Source: CAZFQG01 sp964520785 (GTDB lineage: Bacteria; Planctomycetota; Planctomycetia; Pirellulales; Thermoguttaceae). Taken from it: DNA of 22,986 bases. The position numbers and the translations under genes are program-made. Of the stretch, positions 1-8,061 are shown one piece after another (within the stretch, counting starts at the first letter, position 1; every line of letters begins with the position of its first letter). The stretch is from contig CAZFQG010000096.1 in the NCBI GenBank assembly GCA_964520785.1, positions 1 to 22,986 on the forward strand. The letters are read 5' to 3'. A model generated the notes under the pieces. That model ran no database searches. It was not told where the DNA came from and was given only the letters and a program-made list of their open reading frames with translations.

Positions 1-2
1 AT

Positions 3-1055
3 TTGAAGCGGCGAAACGAGCTGGCGGAGAACCTCACGCAGATGCAGGACGAGAACCTGCAACTCCGCGAGCAGCTCGGGGCGACCAGTGAAATCATCGG
101 CAAAAGCCGCGAAATGTTGAGGGTCAAGGAGGAAATCGCCAGGGCCGCCGCGGCGAAGGCGACCGTTCTGGTCCGCGGGGAAAGCGGCGTCGGCAAGGAA
201 CTCGTCTCCAGGGCGGTCCATTACGCCAGTGACCGCCGCAAGGGGCCGTTCGTCTGCCTCAACTGCGCCGCGTTGGCCGAAGATCTCCTGGCCAGCGAAT
301 TGTTCGGCCATGAAAGGGGAGCATTCACCGGCGCAACGGATCGGAAGATCGGCAAATTCGAGGCGGCCGACACGGGGACCCTCATGCTTGACGAAATCGG
401 CGAGATGAGCCCCGCCATCCAGGCGAAATTCCTCCGCGTCCTTGAAGGGCACCCTTTCGAGCGGGTCGGCGGCAATACGCCGATCAAAGTAGACGTCCGC
501 GTGATCTCGGCGACGAACCGGGACCTCGAAAAGGAAGTCATCGAGGGGCGGTTCCGCCGCGACCTCTACTTCCGGTTGCACGTGTTGGAGATCATCGTTC
601 CGCCGCTGCGCAAGCGCCGCGAGGACGTCGCCGAACTGGCCCTCTACTTCCTTCACCGGTTCGTTTCGGAAACCGGACGTAAGATATTCGGGTTCACCGC
701 CGAGGCGATGGAACGGATGATGAATTACCGCTGGCCCGGCAATGTCCGAGAGCTGAAGAACGTCATCGAAAGAGCGGTCGTTCTTTGTGGAACCCCGAAG
801 ATCGACGCGGACGACCTGCTTCTTTCTCGGAATCTGGCCCAATCGAGCGACACGACCGACGTTACCGCCGCGCTGAGCGCGTCGTTCGAACCGTGTTCGC
901 TCATTGATATCGAGCGCAAACATATTCTGGCGACGCTGAACCATACCGGCTGGAACAAGAGCCGCACGGCTCAGCTCCTGGGTATCGAGCGCTCCACGCT
1001 CGACCGTAAGATACGCCGGTACGAATTAAACAAGGACCGCAAACGGTTGCGATAG
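3..1055 (+). CDS. Sigma-54-dependent Fis-family transcriptional activator, 5' end cut by the window
   Basis: This is a bacterial enhancer-binding protein that hydrolyses ATP to open sigma-54 RNA polymerase promoters. Seen, counting from the first visible codon: a coiled-coil-like linker at residues 1-28, Walker A GESGVGKE at 59-66, the sigma-54 contact loop GAFTGA at 106-111, Walker B TLMLDEIG near 126-133, the RWPGNVREL signature, and a C-terminal Fis-type helix-turn-helix in the last 45 residues. The frame is open to the left edge and the usual N-terminal sensory domain is missing. The TTG at position 3 is therefore unlikely to be the true start. By family habit the missing part would be a receiver, GAF or FHA domain, but this cannot be seen. 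The 102 bases to thpR hold no clear terminator, so co-transcription is possible. The target genes are unknown. Confidence 0.93.
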   Translation: MKRRNELAENLTQMQDENLQLREQLGATSEIIGKSREMLRVKEEIARAAAAKATVLVRGESGVGKELVSRAVHYASDRRKGPFVCLNCAALAEDLLASELFGHERGAFTGATDRKIGKFEAADTGTLMLDEIGEMSPAIQAKFLRVLEGHPFERVGGNTPIKVDVRVISATNRDLEKEVIEGRFRRDLYFRLHVLEIIVPPLRKRREDVAELALYFLHRFVSETGRKIFGFTAEAMERMMNYRWPGNVRELKNVIERAVVLCGTPKIDADDLLLSRNLAQSSDTTDVTAALSASFEPCSLIDIERKHILATLNHTGWNKSRTAQLLGIERSTLDRKIRRYELNKDRKRLR

Positions 1056-1157
1056 GTTCGCCTCCGTCCGCGCTGGGTGCCTTCAAGAAGGCCGGTGGAG
1101 TCTTTGAGGGCGAGGACGCAACCCCTGAAGAGTGCTTCGCGAACCGGGAGTTCACTC

Positions 1158-1739
1158 ATGTCGAAGAATAGGAATCTGATTCGCGCCTTCGTGGCGGTGG
1201 ACGTCGGTGACGAGGTCCGCGCTTCGGCGGCGTCGCTTATCCGGGACCTCGCCGCTTCCGGTGCGGACGTCAAATGGGTGGAGCCACATAATCTCCATTT
1301 GACGCTGAAATTCCTCGGCGACGTCGACCTGACGGAGACCGCCGACGTGTGTGCCGCCATCGCCAAGGCGGCCGAAGGGATCGCGCCGTTCAACCTGGCC
1401 ATCCGCGGGGCCGGCGCGTTTCCCGACATCCGTCGCCCCAGAACCGTCTGGCTGGGGGTAGCCGACGAAACCGGGCGGCTGGGCGAACTCTTCAAGAACA
1501 TCGAGAACCGGCTCCAGAAGCTTCGCTTCCGCAAGGAGAGCCGCGGGTTCCATGCCCACCTGACGATCGGCCGCCTGCGCGACGGTAGACAAAGCGTGGA
1601 AGTTCTCTCCGAACTCTTGGAGCTTTCGGCCGATTTCGACGCCGGCCCGACGAGTGTTTCCGAGGTCGTTCTCTACGCCAGCCACCTCTCCTCCACGGGC
1701 CCTACCTACGAGGTCTTGGGCCGCGCGAAGCTGGAATAA
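1158..1739 (+). CDS. thpR: RNA 2',3'-cyclic phosphodiesterase (LigT/ThpR family)
   Basis: This 193-residue cytoplasmic enzyme belongs to the 2H phosphoesterase superfamily, which opens 2',3'-cyclic phosphate ends on RNA and in vitro can join tRNA halves. Both catalytic HxT motifs are visible: HLTLKFLGD with H47/T49, and HAHLTIGR with H134/T136. Their spacing and the total length are normal for the family. The ATG at 1158 is chosen because GGAG lies 7 bases upstream and because the protein then begins with the usual short lead into IRAFVAVD. The frame runs upstream to a GTG at 1077, but that extension is not family-like. The gene is followed by a strong terminator at 1850-1891. Confidence 0.92.
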   Translation: MSKNRNLIRAFVAVDVGDEVRASAASLIRDLAASGADVKWVEPHNLHLTLKFLGDVDLTETADVCAAIAKAAEGIAPFNLAIRGAGAFPDIRRPRTVWLGVADETGRLGELFKNIENRLQKLRFRKESRGFHAHLTIGRLRDGRQSVEVLSELLELSADFDAGPTSVSEVVLYASHLSSTGPTYEVLGRAKLE

Positions 1740-1849
1740 TAGAACGGAGCGGATTACCGTTGATAGGGGTATTTCAATCCGGGTCATCGTTCCTTAGACT
1801 TGGTTCGCGTCGATTGCCCCCTGCGACGTGATTTCGGAAAAGACCGTTG

Positions 1850-1891
1850 CCGGTCCTCTTTTTCGCGCGGTTCCGTGCGAGGACCGGTTTT
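1850..1891 (+). terminator. Strong intrinsic terminator downstream of thpR
   Basis: CCGGTCCTC (1850-1858) and GAGGACCGG (1879-1887) form a perfect 9-bp inverted repeat. The loop holds a second stem, GCGCG-GTTC-CGTGC (with one G-T pair), after a TTTTTC bulge. TTTT follows directly at 1888-1891. It lies about 110 bases after the thpR stop and about 75 bases before hpnA, so it probably separates the two units. The T-tract is only on the + strand side. Confidence 0.7.
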
Positions 1892-1964
1892 GGCCCCCCC
1901 GCAACGACCAGTAAGCCTTTTGGCCGGTAGTGACCTGGGGTGAATTCGACCACTGTTGGAAACC

Positions 1965-2987
1965 ATGACGAATAGAATGCCCATGCGGGTACTGATAACC
2001 GGCGCAACAGGATTCATCGGAGGTCATTTGACGCGTCTACTCGTGGATCGGGGGCTCGACGTCTCGGCGTTGGTCCGGCCGACCAGCGACCTTTCGTCGC
2101 TGAAGAGTTTGCCGGTGAATCCGGTCCTCGGGGACCTTACGGATTTGCCGTCGCTGGAGCGCGCCGTCGAGGGGGTTGACCTTCTGTTCCACGTCGCCGC
2201 GGACTACCGGTTGTGGGTACGCGATTCTCGATTGATGTACGAGACCAACGAAGGCGGTACGCGGCGCCTGTTGCACGCGGCGTGGAAGGCGGGGGTCGGC
2301 CGAATCGTCTATACTTCGACCGCCGCGACCGTGAACTGCCCGGCCGACCGGCCGGGGACGGAAGAAGACTTTCTCCGCGGCGAGGCGGCGCGGAGCACGT
2401 ACCAGCGGACCAAAATCCTGGCCGAAGAGGCCGCGTGGGAGTTGATCCGCAAGGGAGCGCCGATTACGATCGTCAATCCCGCGACGCCGATCGGTTCCGC
2501 GGACCGCCGCCCTACGCCGACGGGCGGCTTGATCGTCGATTTTTTGAATGGGCGTCTGAGTGCCTTCGTGGACGCGGAGTTCAACTGGATCGACGTCGCC
2601 GACGTGGTTCGGGGACATTGGTTGGCGATGGAAAAAGGTCGCGTGGGACGGCGGTACATCCTGGGACACCGGAACATGAAACTCGGTGAATTCCTGCGAC
2701 TCCTGGCGAAGGTGAGCGGGCTGCCGGCGCCTCGCTGGAGAATCCCTTATGCCGTGGCGTACGCGGCGGGGGTTGCCGGAGAGTCGTGGGGGCGACTGAG
2801 TCGTCGCGCGCCGCGCGCCGGGCTGGACGCCGTTCGCATGGCGGGTTGCCCCATGCGGTACGACAGCGGCAGAGCCGTCAGCGAGCTGGGTCTGCCGCAA
2901 AGTCCGCTGGAGGCCGCCATGGAAGAAGCCGTGCATTGGTTTCGCGCCAACGGCTATGTCACGAAAGAACAAAAGGAAAACGCATGA
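1965..2987 (+). CDS. hpnA: Hopanoid-associated sugar epimerase HpnA (extended SDR family)
   Basis: This is an NAD-dependent epimerase/dehydratase-type protein of 340 residues. Visible motifs are the Rossmann motif GATGFIG at 13-19 and the YxxxK catalytic pair Y146/K150 (YQRTK). The stretches NPATPIG, PTPTGGLIVDFLNGR and GRRYILG are characteristic of the HpnA subgroup found in hopanoid loci. Its exact reaction is not firmly established; a role in hopanoid side-chain sugar chemistry is assumed. The ATG at 1965 is used, but there is no good ribosome binding site. In-frame ATGs at 1977 and 1983 are also possible, and the conserved protein starts at MRVLITGATGF (1983). The stop overlaps the next gene by 4 bases. 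Confidence 0.88.
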   Translation: MTNRMPMRVLITGATGFIGGHLTRLLVDRGLDVSALVRPTSDLSSLKSLPVNPVLGDLTDLPSLERAVEGVDLLFHVAADYRLWVRDSRLMYETNEGGTRRLLHAAWKAGVGRIVYTSTAATVNCPADRPGTEEDFLRGEAARSTYQRTKILAEEAAWELIRKGAPITIVNPATPIGSADRRPTPTGGLIVDFLNGRLSAFVDAEFNWIDVADVVRGHWLAMEKGRVGRRYILGHRNMKLGEFLRLLAKVSGLPAPRWRIPYAVAYAAGVAGESWGRLSRRAPRAGLDAVRMAGCPMRYDSGRAVSELGLPQSPLEAAMEEAVHWFRANGYVTKEQKENA

Positions 2988-3682
2988 AGCTAGGACTTGT
3001 CGCCGAGGTGAAGTGGGAAGTACGCGAGGTGTGCCGGCGATTGCGGCTCCGGCTCCTCGACGCGGAAAATCAGGTTTGGGGAGCCGATCAAGACGCCCAC
3101 GAAATACGGCTTTGCCTCTCCGGAATAGTGCCCGACATGGCGAAGGAACGCGTCGAGCGGTTTCTGAACTCCGAAAAGCCCGACATGATGCTCTGCTGCG
3201 GCCTCGCCGGCGCGCTCCGGCCGGATATCCAGGTGGGCGACCTCGTCGTCCAGTCGGCCGATCCGTCGCTGGAGGAGCAGGCCGGGCTTGCGTTGCGGGC
3301 GCGCGGGATACCCTACCACGTGGGGCCCCTCGTGACGGTGTCCGCTCCGGTCCTGGCGCCGGCGGCGCGACGGGAACTGGCCGCGAAAAGCGGCGCGATC
3401 GCCGTGGATATGGAGAGCCAAACGATCGCGGCCCTCTGCCGCGAACGCGGAATCCCCTGCATGGCCATGAAGGGCGTATCCGACGGCTACGAGGACGATC
3501 TCACGCCGATTCTCGGCGGAGTCGACGTAATCCACATCCGGCGGATTGCGCTGAGTGTCCTCGGGCTTCCGTGGACGTGGCCGTTGGCCGCGCGGCTGGC
3601 GCGGCACAGTTTCATCGCGGCGAACCGCCTGGGACACGGCGTCTGGGCGCTGCTGGAGAGGCTTTGCGGCCCGGCGGAGTGA
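2984..3682 (+). CDS. hpnG: HpnG-like nucleoside phosphorylase (probable adenosylhopane phosphorylase)
   Basis: This 232-residue protein has the PNP/UDP phosphorylase fold. Visible landmarks are CGLAGALRPDIQVGDLVV and the nucleoside-binding AVDMESQTIAALC, followed by MKGVSDG. In hopanoid producers HpnG removes adenine from adenosylhopane by phosphorolysis, giving a ribosyl-hopane precursor. The call rests on these motifs plus the direct 4-bp ATGA overlap with hpnA, which indicates translational coupling. A general nucleosidase or futalosine/MTA-type role cannot be excluded by sequence reading alone. The upstream-extended frame from 2786 lies inside hpnA and is rejected. The gene ends 10 bases from the convergent helD stop, leaving almost no room for a separate terminator. 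Confidence 0.82.
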   Translation: MKLGLVAEVKWEVREVCRRLRLRLLDAENQVWGADQDAHEIRLCLSGIVPDMAKERVERFLNSEKPDMMLCCGLAGALRPDIQVGDLVVQSADPSLEEQAGLALRARGIPYHVGPLVTVSAPVLAPAARRELAAKSGAIAVDMESQTIAALCRERGIPCMAMKGVSDGYEDDLTPILGGVDVIHIRRIALSVLGLPWTWPLAARLARHSFIAANRLGHGVWALLERLCGPAE

Positions 3683-3692
3683 TCGCCTCCTC

Positions 3693-5816
3693 TCAATTGA
3701 CGGTACACGCGGACCGCTCCAGGGCGGGTTTGAGGAATCGCGACGGGTCGCCGGCGTGGGTCAGGTTCAGGACGTGCATGGCGCGCGTACATGCGACGTA
3801 GAGCATGTGCCGGTCGATGACGGTGTGGTATTCCGCGTCGGTGCAAAACGGTACGATGACTCGATCGAACTCCAGGCCTTTGGCCAGGTAGGCGGTGGCG
3901 ATCATGGCGCCCCGGCCGAAGACGGTGCTCCCGGCATGGAGCAGACGGACTTTCGCGCGGCGGCCTCCAAGTGCTTCGTGCAGCCGATCGGCCTTTTCCT
4001 GGGTCTTGCAGATGATCCCCAAGGAATTATGTTGCGAGTCCCAAAACTCTCCCAGCATCCGGTGGATCAGGCGCACTTCCTCTTCCGGATCGTCGAATCC
4101 GACGATGGAAGGCTGCTCCCCGTGCCGTTCGATGGGGATCAGGTTCGGGTTGCGGTGAATGGTCTGCGCCAGTTCGGTAATCTGTAGCGTCGACCGATAG
4201 CTTTTGTGCATGTACATGCACTCGGAATTCAGAAGCGTCTCCCGGATTCTCTCCGCCGAGGACGAGCTGAGTGGACTGAGCGATTGGTTGTAGTCGCCGA
4301 GGATCGTCTTTTTGCAGGGATACAACTCGCCGATGACCTGGTACTGAATCGGCGTGTAATCCTGCATCTCATCGATGACGACATGCTTGATATGGTGCCT
4401 GGGCGATACGCCGTCCATCGCCATTTTCAGATAGATCAACGGGAAGACGTCGGAGTATTCGTACTTGCCCCCCTTGAGCGCCTTGAACATTTCGGGCTTT
4501 TCCAACCAGGCGTAGAAATCCTTGTACGCGGCCTTGAGGGTGGTGGTGGTAACCATGCGTTTCAGTTCGGCACGGACCCTGGTGCGTTCCTTGCCGACGA
4601 CTTCCTTGCCGTAACGGCTGCGCATGTGTTCCACGACGGCGTTGAGCACCTCGGTGATTTGCTCGGCGGCCGTTCTCCTGGAGCACGCGCGGAATCTGTC
4701 GTTGATCCACGCGGCGTCGAGCGTAAGCAGGCCGACTTTGATGTCCGTCGCGTTGATCTTGCTTCCGCGGATGATCCGAGCGTACTCGTCGAGCTTCCGG
4801 ACGAAATCGGCCGTCGCCTTGAACCGGATTCTTTCCGCGTATTTCTCGTCGGCGCGGTTCAATAGGAGGCTGATCTGTTCTGAAAAGGTCTGAAAGTCGA
4901 TCTTATCGTCGAGCAACTCGGAGGCGAGCGACTCCATCGTGGTTTCCTGGATCATCTCCTCCCCCAGTTCCGGCAGGACCTGGGAGATGTAGTGGGCGAA
5001 CACCTTGTTGGGAGAGATGATGAGGACCTCGTCGGAGCGGATGGATTCCCGGTATTTGTAGAGGAGGAAGGCGATCCGGTGCAGGGCGATGGACGTCTTG
5101 CCCGAACCGGCCGCCCCTTGAAGGATTAGCGTATGCGCGTCGTCGTTGCGAATGATGGCGTTCTGATCCCGCTGAATGGTGGCGACGATGTTCTTCATCT
5201 TTTCGTCGGAGGCGCGGCTCAACTCCTCCTGCAGAATCGCGTCCTGAATGTTCAGCGACGTTTCGAGCATGAATTTCAGCTCTCGTCTCTCGATCCGGTA
5301 CTGCCGTTTCCGCGCCAGTTGGCATTCCTTCCGCCCGGCGGGCGCGTCGTAGTGGGCGCGGCCCAACTCGAACTCGTAGAACATGCTAGAAACCGGCGCG
5401 CGCCAGTCGTGAATCAGATTCGCCTCCGCTTCGCCGTCATGCAGGGAATGGATTCCGATATACGTCGGACGCGCGTCGTCGCCCTGGGCGCGTTGGTTAT
5501 CGTCGCCCTGGACGCTTTGGATGTCGATCCGGCCGAAGTACGGGGATTCCAGAAGCTTCGACAATCGCATCTTCGCCGCGGCGCCGTGTTCGACGATGTT
5601 GGACATCAGATCCAGCGACTGCCGGATGGACGCCTTCTCCACGTGATCCAGGTCCGCCTTCTTTTCCTGCAAGTAGCTTCTCAGATCGAGTATCTCGCTA
5701 TTTCTCGAGCTGATATTCGCGCTGATCGCGTTGATTTCGGAACCGATCTTGCGTTGAATATGTCGGAGGTAATCGCGTTCCTCGGCCTCGGTCCGGTTAA
5801 AGCATTGCGTGGTCAT
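3693..5816 (-). CDS. helD: HelD-type RNA polymerase recycling motor (UvrD/helicase IV-like ATPase)
   Basis: This 707-residue superfamily 1 ATPase matches HelD, which pries stalled RNA polymerase off DNA and RNA. Seen: an N-terminal antiparallel coiled-coil-like region (about 10-95) ending in SPYFGRIDI, the HelD signature DWRAPVSSMFYE (about 137-148), Walker A GAAGSGKT at 234-241, Walker B VVIDEMQD near 478-485, LGDYNQS near 505-511, SYR near 538, AKGLEFD near 644-650 and YVACTRA near 672-678. B. subtilis HelD is somewhat longer (about 774). The ATG at 5816 has GGGAG 8 bases upstream. It carries a local 8-residue duplication, QGDDNQRA then QGDDARPT. It lies 80 bases downstream of prfC on the same strand. 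No convincing promoter of its own was seen, so it may be co-transcribed with prfC. Other UvrD-like helicases are the alternative, but the N-terminal coiled coil and DWRAP favour HelD. Confidence 0.88.
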   Translation of the reverse strand: MTTQCFNRTEAEERDYLRHIQRKIGSEINAISANISSRNSEILDLRSYLQEKKADLDHVEKASIRQSLDLMSNIVEHGAAAKMRLSKLLESPYFGRIDIQSVQGDDNQRAQGDDARPTYIGIHSLHDGEAEANLIHDWRAPVSSMFYEFELGRAHYDAPAGRKECQLARKRQYRIERRELKFMLETSLNIQDAILQEELSRASDEKMKNIVATIQRDQNAIIRNDDAHTLILQGAAGSGKTSIALHRIAFLLYKYRESIRSDEVLIISPNKVFAHYISQVLPELGEEMIQETTMESLASELLDDKIDFQTFSEQISLLLNRADEKYAERIRFKATADFVRKLDEYARIIRGSKINATDIKVGLLTLDAAWINDRFRACSRRTAAEQITEVLNAVVEHMRSRYGKEVVGKERTRVRAELKRMVTTTTLKAAYKDFYAWLEKPEMFKALKGGKYEYSDVFPLIYLKMAMDGVSPRHHIKHVVIDEMQDYTPIQYQVIGELYPCKKTILGDYNQSLSPLSSSSAERIRETLLNSECMYMHKSYRSTLQITELAQTIHRNPNLIPIERHGEQPSIVGFDDPEEEVRLIHRMLGEFWDSQHNSLGIICKTQEKADRLHEALGGRRAKVRLLHAGSTVFGRGAMIATAYLAKGLEFDRVIVPFCTDAEYHTVIDRHMLYVACTRAMHVLNLTHAGDPSRFLKPALERSACTVN

Positions 5817-5866
5817 CGTTTTACTCCCGAATCTGTTTCCTTTGGATCAGTTGTATGCCCGGCGCC

Positions 5867-5885
5867 CGGCGGCTCGCTTCCGCCG
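5867..5885 (-). other. Hairpin between prfC and helD
   Basis: CGGCGG (5867-5872) and CCGCCG (5880-5885) form a perfect 6-bp stem with a 7-base loop, 11 bases after the prfC stop. No T-tract follows on the minus strand. It may be a processing or 3'-protection hairpin, or a partial terminator, within a prfC-helD transcript. Confidence 0.4.
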
Positions 5886-5896
5886 AACGGACCCTT

Positions 5897-7516
5897 CTAC
5901 GGCGCCGTCTCCGGGGAGGATTGCACGGTACGCATCCGCGCAAACCGAACGTCCGGATTATCGTCCGCCGCGCGGTCGACTTCCCATTGCGATTGAAATA
6001 AGACGGCGTAATGCCCCGTCCGGTCGCGCACCAGTCTGGCGGAATAGGGTAATTTCAAGCCGCCCAACTGTTCGAGATCGAGGTCCACCCACCGCGCCAG
6101 CGTGAAGGGAAGCCATTGTATGTCGGTCCGCGTGTTATACTCGCTCTCCAGACGGTACCGCACGACGTCGAACTGCAATTCGCCCACCGCGGCAAGCATC
6201 GGTTCGCGGCGGGTCGCCTTCGGATCGTTGAATACCTGAATCGCCCCTTCCTCCAGCAGTTGTTCCAGGCCGCGGTCGAACTGCTTGCGCCGACCCGTAT
6301 CGCCGCACCGCAAAATCGCGAAGTTCTCGGGAGAGAATTGCGGCAGCGGGTCGAAGTTCACGGCCGGCCCTTCGCAGATCGTATCGCCCAGGCGAAATCC
6401 CCCGGAGTTCGCCAGGCCGATGATGTCCCCCGGGTAGGCCTCCTCCATCGTTTCGCGATCCCGGCCGAAGACGCGGTGCGCGCGGCGCAACCGCATCTTG
6501 GCGCCCGTCCGCGCATGCAAGACTTCCATATCGCGCCGAAAGCGTCCCGCGCATACGCGGACGAAGGCGATTCGGTCGCGATGCCGCGGGTCGAGGTTGG
6601 CTTGAATCTTGAAGACGAATCCGGCGAACTCGTTTCTGGCGGCGGCGACCTTTCCCACGTCGCTGCCGCGGTCGCTCGGCGGCGGACACAACTCGATGAA
6701 TCCTTGCAAGAAATGTTCGATACCCCAGTTCGTCAACGCGCTGCCGAAAAACACCGGTGTGAGTTCCCCCAAATGGAATCTCCCCTCGTCGAATACCGCT
6801 CCGGCGGACGTCAGAAGGTCGACTTCCTCGCGCGATTGCGCGAGCACTTCCCGACGGACCTCGCGTCCCGCCGTCATGGAATCCAGCGCGACGGAACGAA
6901 ATGCGATCCGTTGGTCCCCCCCGCGTTCCTGAAATAGATGGGCCGTGCGGGATCCGACGTCCACGACTCCCTTGAAATCTCCACCCGTCCCCAGGGGCCA
7001 GTTCCAAGGGACGGCTTCAATGCCGAACTTCGACTCGATCTCCTCGAGAACGGCGAGCGGTTCCCGGCCCGGCCGGTCCACCTTGTTCACGAACGTGATG
7101 ACCGGAATCCCTCGCAAAGCGCAGACGCGGAAGAGTTTCTCGGTTTGCGTCTCCACCCCTTTCGCCAGATCGATGACCATCACCGCACAATCCGCCGCCA
7201 TCAACGTGCGATAGGTGTCCTCGCTGAAATCGTGGTGGCCCGGGGTGTCGAGCAGATTGACTTGGTATCCCTCGTAGTCAAACGTCAGCAACGTCGAACT
7301 GACGGAAATACCCCGCTGCTTTTCCAGTTCCAGCCAGTCGGAGGTGGCTGCGCGCTGTGCTTTCCGGCTGCGAACCGCGCCGGCCACGTCGATACAACCG
7401 CCAAACAACAACAGCTTCTCCGTCAGCGTCGTCTTACCGGCGTCCGGGTGGGAGATAATCGCGAAAGTGCGTCTTCGCGATGCCTCGCGTTGAATCTGGG
7501 AATCAATATCGGCCAT
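5897..7516 (-). CDS. prfC: Peptide chain release factor 3 (RF3)
   Basis: RF3 is a translational GTPase that removes RF1/RF2 from the ribosome after peptide release. This copy has 539 residues (E. coli has 529). GTPase motifs: P-loop SHPDAGKT at 22-29, the RGISVSST switch-I region, G3 DTPGHHDFSEDTYRTL, and G4 NKVDR. The RF3-specific C-terminal part includes ELQFDVVRYRLESEYN. The catalytic His of G3 is present, but the next residue is His where many RF3 proteins have Glu. The frame stays open 67 codons further upstream. The ATG at 7516 is chosen because AGGAA lies 5 bases before it and MADIDSQIQREASRRRTFAIISHP matches family N-termini. The upstream extension has no recognisable domain. Confidence 0.96.
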   Translation of the reverse strand: MADIDSQIQREASRRRTFAIISHPDAGKTTLTEKLLLFGGCIDVAGAVRSRKAQRAATSDWLELEKQRGISVSSTLLTFDYEGYQVNLLDTPGHHDFSEDTYRTLMAADCAVMVIDLAKGVETQTEKLFRVCALRGIPVITFVNKVDRPGREPLAVLEEIESKFGIEAVPWNWPLGTGGDFKGVVDVGSRTAHLFQERGGDQRIAFRSVALDSMTAGREVRREVLAQSREEVDLLTSAGAVFDEGRFHLGELTPVFFGSALTNWGIEHFLQGFIELCPPPSDRGSDVGKVAAARNEFAGFVFKIQANLDPRHRDRIAFVRVCAGRFRRDMEVLHARTGAKMRLRRAHRVFGRDRETMEEAYPGDIIGLANSGGFRLGDTICEGPAVNFDPLPQFSPENFAILRCGDTGRRKQFDRGLEQLLEEGAIQVFNDPKATRREPMLAAVGELQFDVVRYRLESEYNTRTDIQWLPFTLARWVDLDLEQLGGLKLPYSARLVRDRTGHYAVLFQSQWEVDRAADDNPDVRFARMRTVQSSPETAP

Positions 7517-7615
7517 GGTTTTCCTGGGAAACGATCGAAGATGCGGGATGGGGTTGGACAAGCCTTGAGGAACGCGCCCCCCGGGGAGTGGGGTCGCCAG
7601 GCGCGGCGGGAAACG

Positions 7616-7640
7616 GCTTTCGGCTCTTTTTTCCGAAAGC
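7616..7640 (-). other. Perfect 8-bp hairpin in the prfC leader
   Basis: Arms GCTTTCGG (7616-7623) and CCGAAAGC (7633-7640) are fully complementary, with a 9-base loop that is A-rich on the minus strand. No U-tract follows on the minus strand, so it is unlikely to be an intrinsic terminator for the upstream transcript. It could stabilise or regulate the prfC mRNA. Confidence 0.45.
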
Positions 7641-8008
7641 GCGGGCTTTTCCGGGTCGGCGGACGAGCAATTCAGCGAGAAAAGGCCGGAATTCGGCGAA
7701 CGATGCAGAAACCGCAATGCCGGGGGGTGTCTTGCACGCGACGACCGACAACCGAGGCGAAACGGTCCTCAAAATCCCGGCCCTACCGGCGCGACGGCCG
7801 GACCCCAAGCGGAAGAGCCGCCTTCACCCTCTCTACGGCGGCGTAACCGGCACGAAAGCCCCATCGGCGCAACGCACCATGTTGGCGGTTGAAATCGAGA
7901 CGAATAATCGGTATGAGAAGGAGGTCGGACGCATCTTGGGCCGGCACTTATCGCGACATCTGTCGGCCGTCCGCACGCGGCGGATCGGCGATCACATGGA
8001 AAATCGTT

Positions 8009-8037
8009 AGTTTAGTCTACCGCCGCGAAGCAGTCAA
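8009..8037 (-). promoter_or_regulatory. Candidate sigma-70-type promoter for prfC
   Basis: On the minus strand, TTGACT (8032-8037) and TAAACT (8009-8014) are separated by 17 bases. This gives 5/6 and 4/6 matches to consensus. It sits just downstream of the permease stop (8062) and reads toward prfC, predicting a start near 8002. Read-through from the permease is the alternative source of prfC mRNA. Confidence 0.5.
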
Positions 8038-8061
8038 CTCACGGTTTCGTTAGTTCACGTC

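Larger units (their letters stand above)
7517..8061 (-). other. Long non-coding stretch, probable prfC leader
   Basis: No convincing gene is present in these 545 bases; open frames here lack family features. It contains a promoter-like sequence at 8009-8037 reading toward prfC. It also holds a perfect 8-bp hairpin at 7616-7640: GCTTTCGG and CCGAAAGC around a 9-base loop, about 100 bases before the prfC start. If the promoter is real, the prfC leader is close to 485 bases long. No known riboswitch class was recognised. Confidence 0.5.

Noticed and set aside
2786..2983. 66-codon upstream extension of hpnG overlapping hpnA
   Set aside because: It lies wholly inside the hpnA coding sequence in another frame and is Arg-rich. 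The ATGA overlap start at 2984 gives a normal-length phosphorylase.
7517..7717. 67-codon N-terminal extension of prfC
   Set aside because: It is not similar to RF3 N-termini, while a good ribosome binding site sits directly before the ATG at 7516.
7480..8010. 176-codon + strand open frame in the prfC leader region
   Set aside because: It starts inside prfC on the opposite strand, has Arg/Pro-rich composition, and shows no motif or ribosome binding site.
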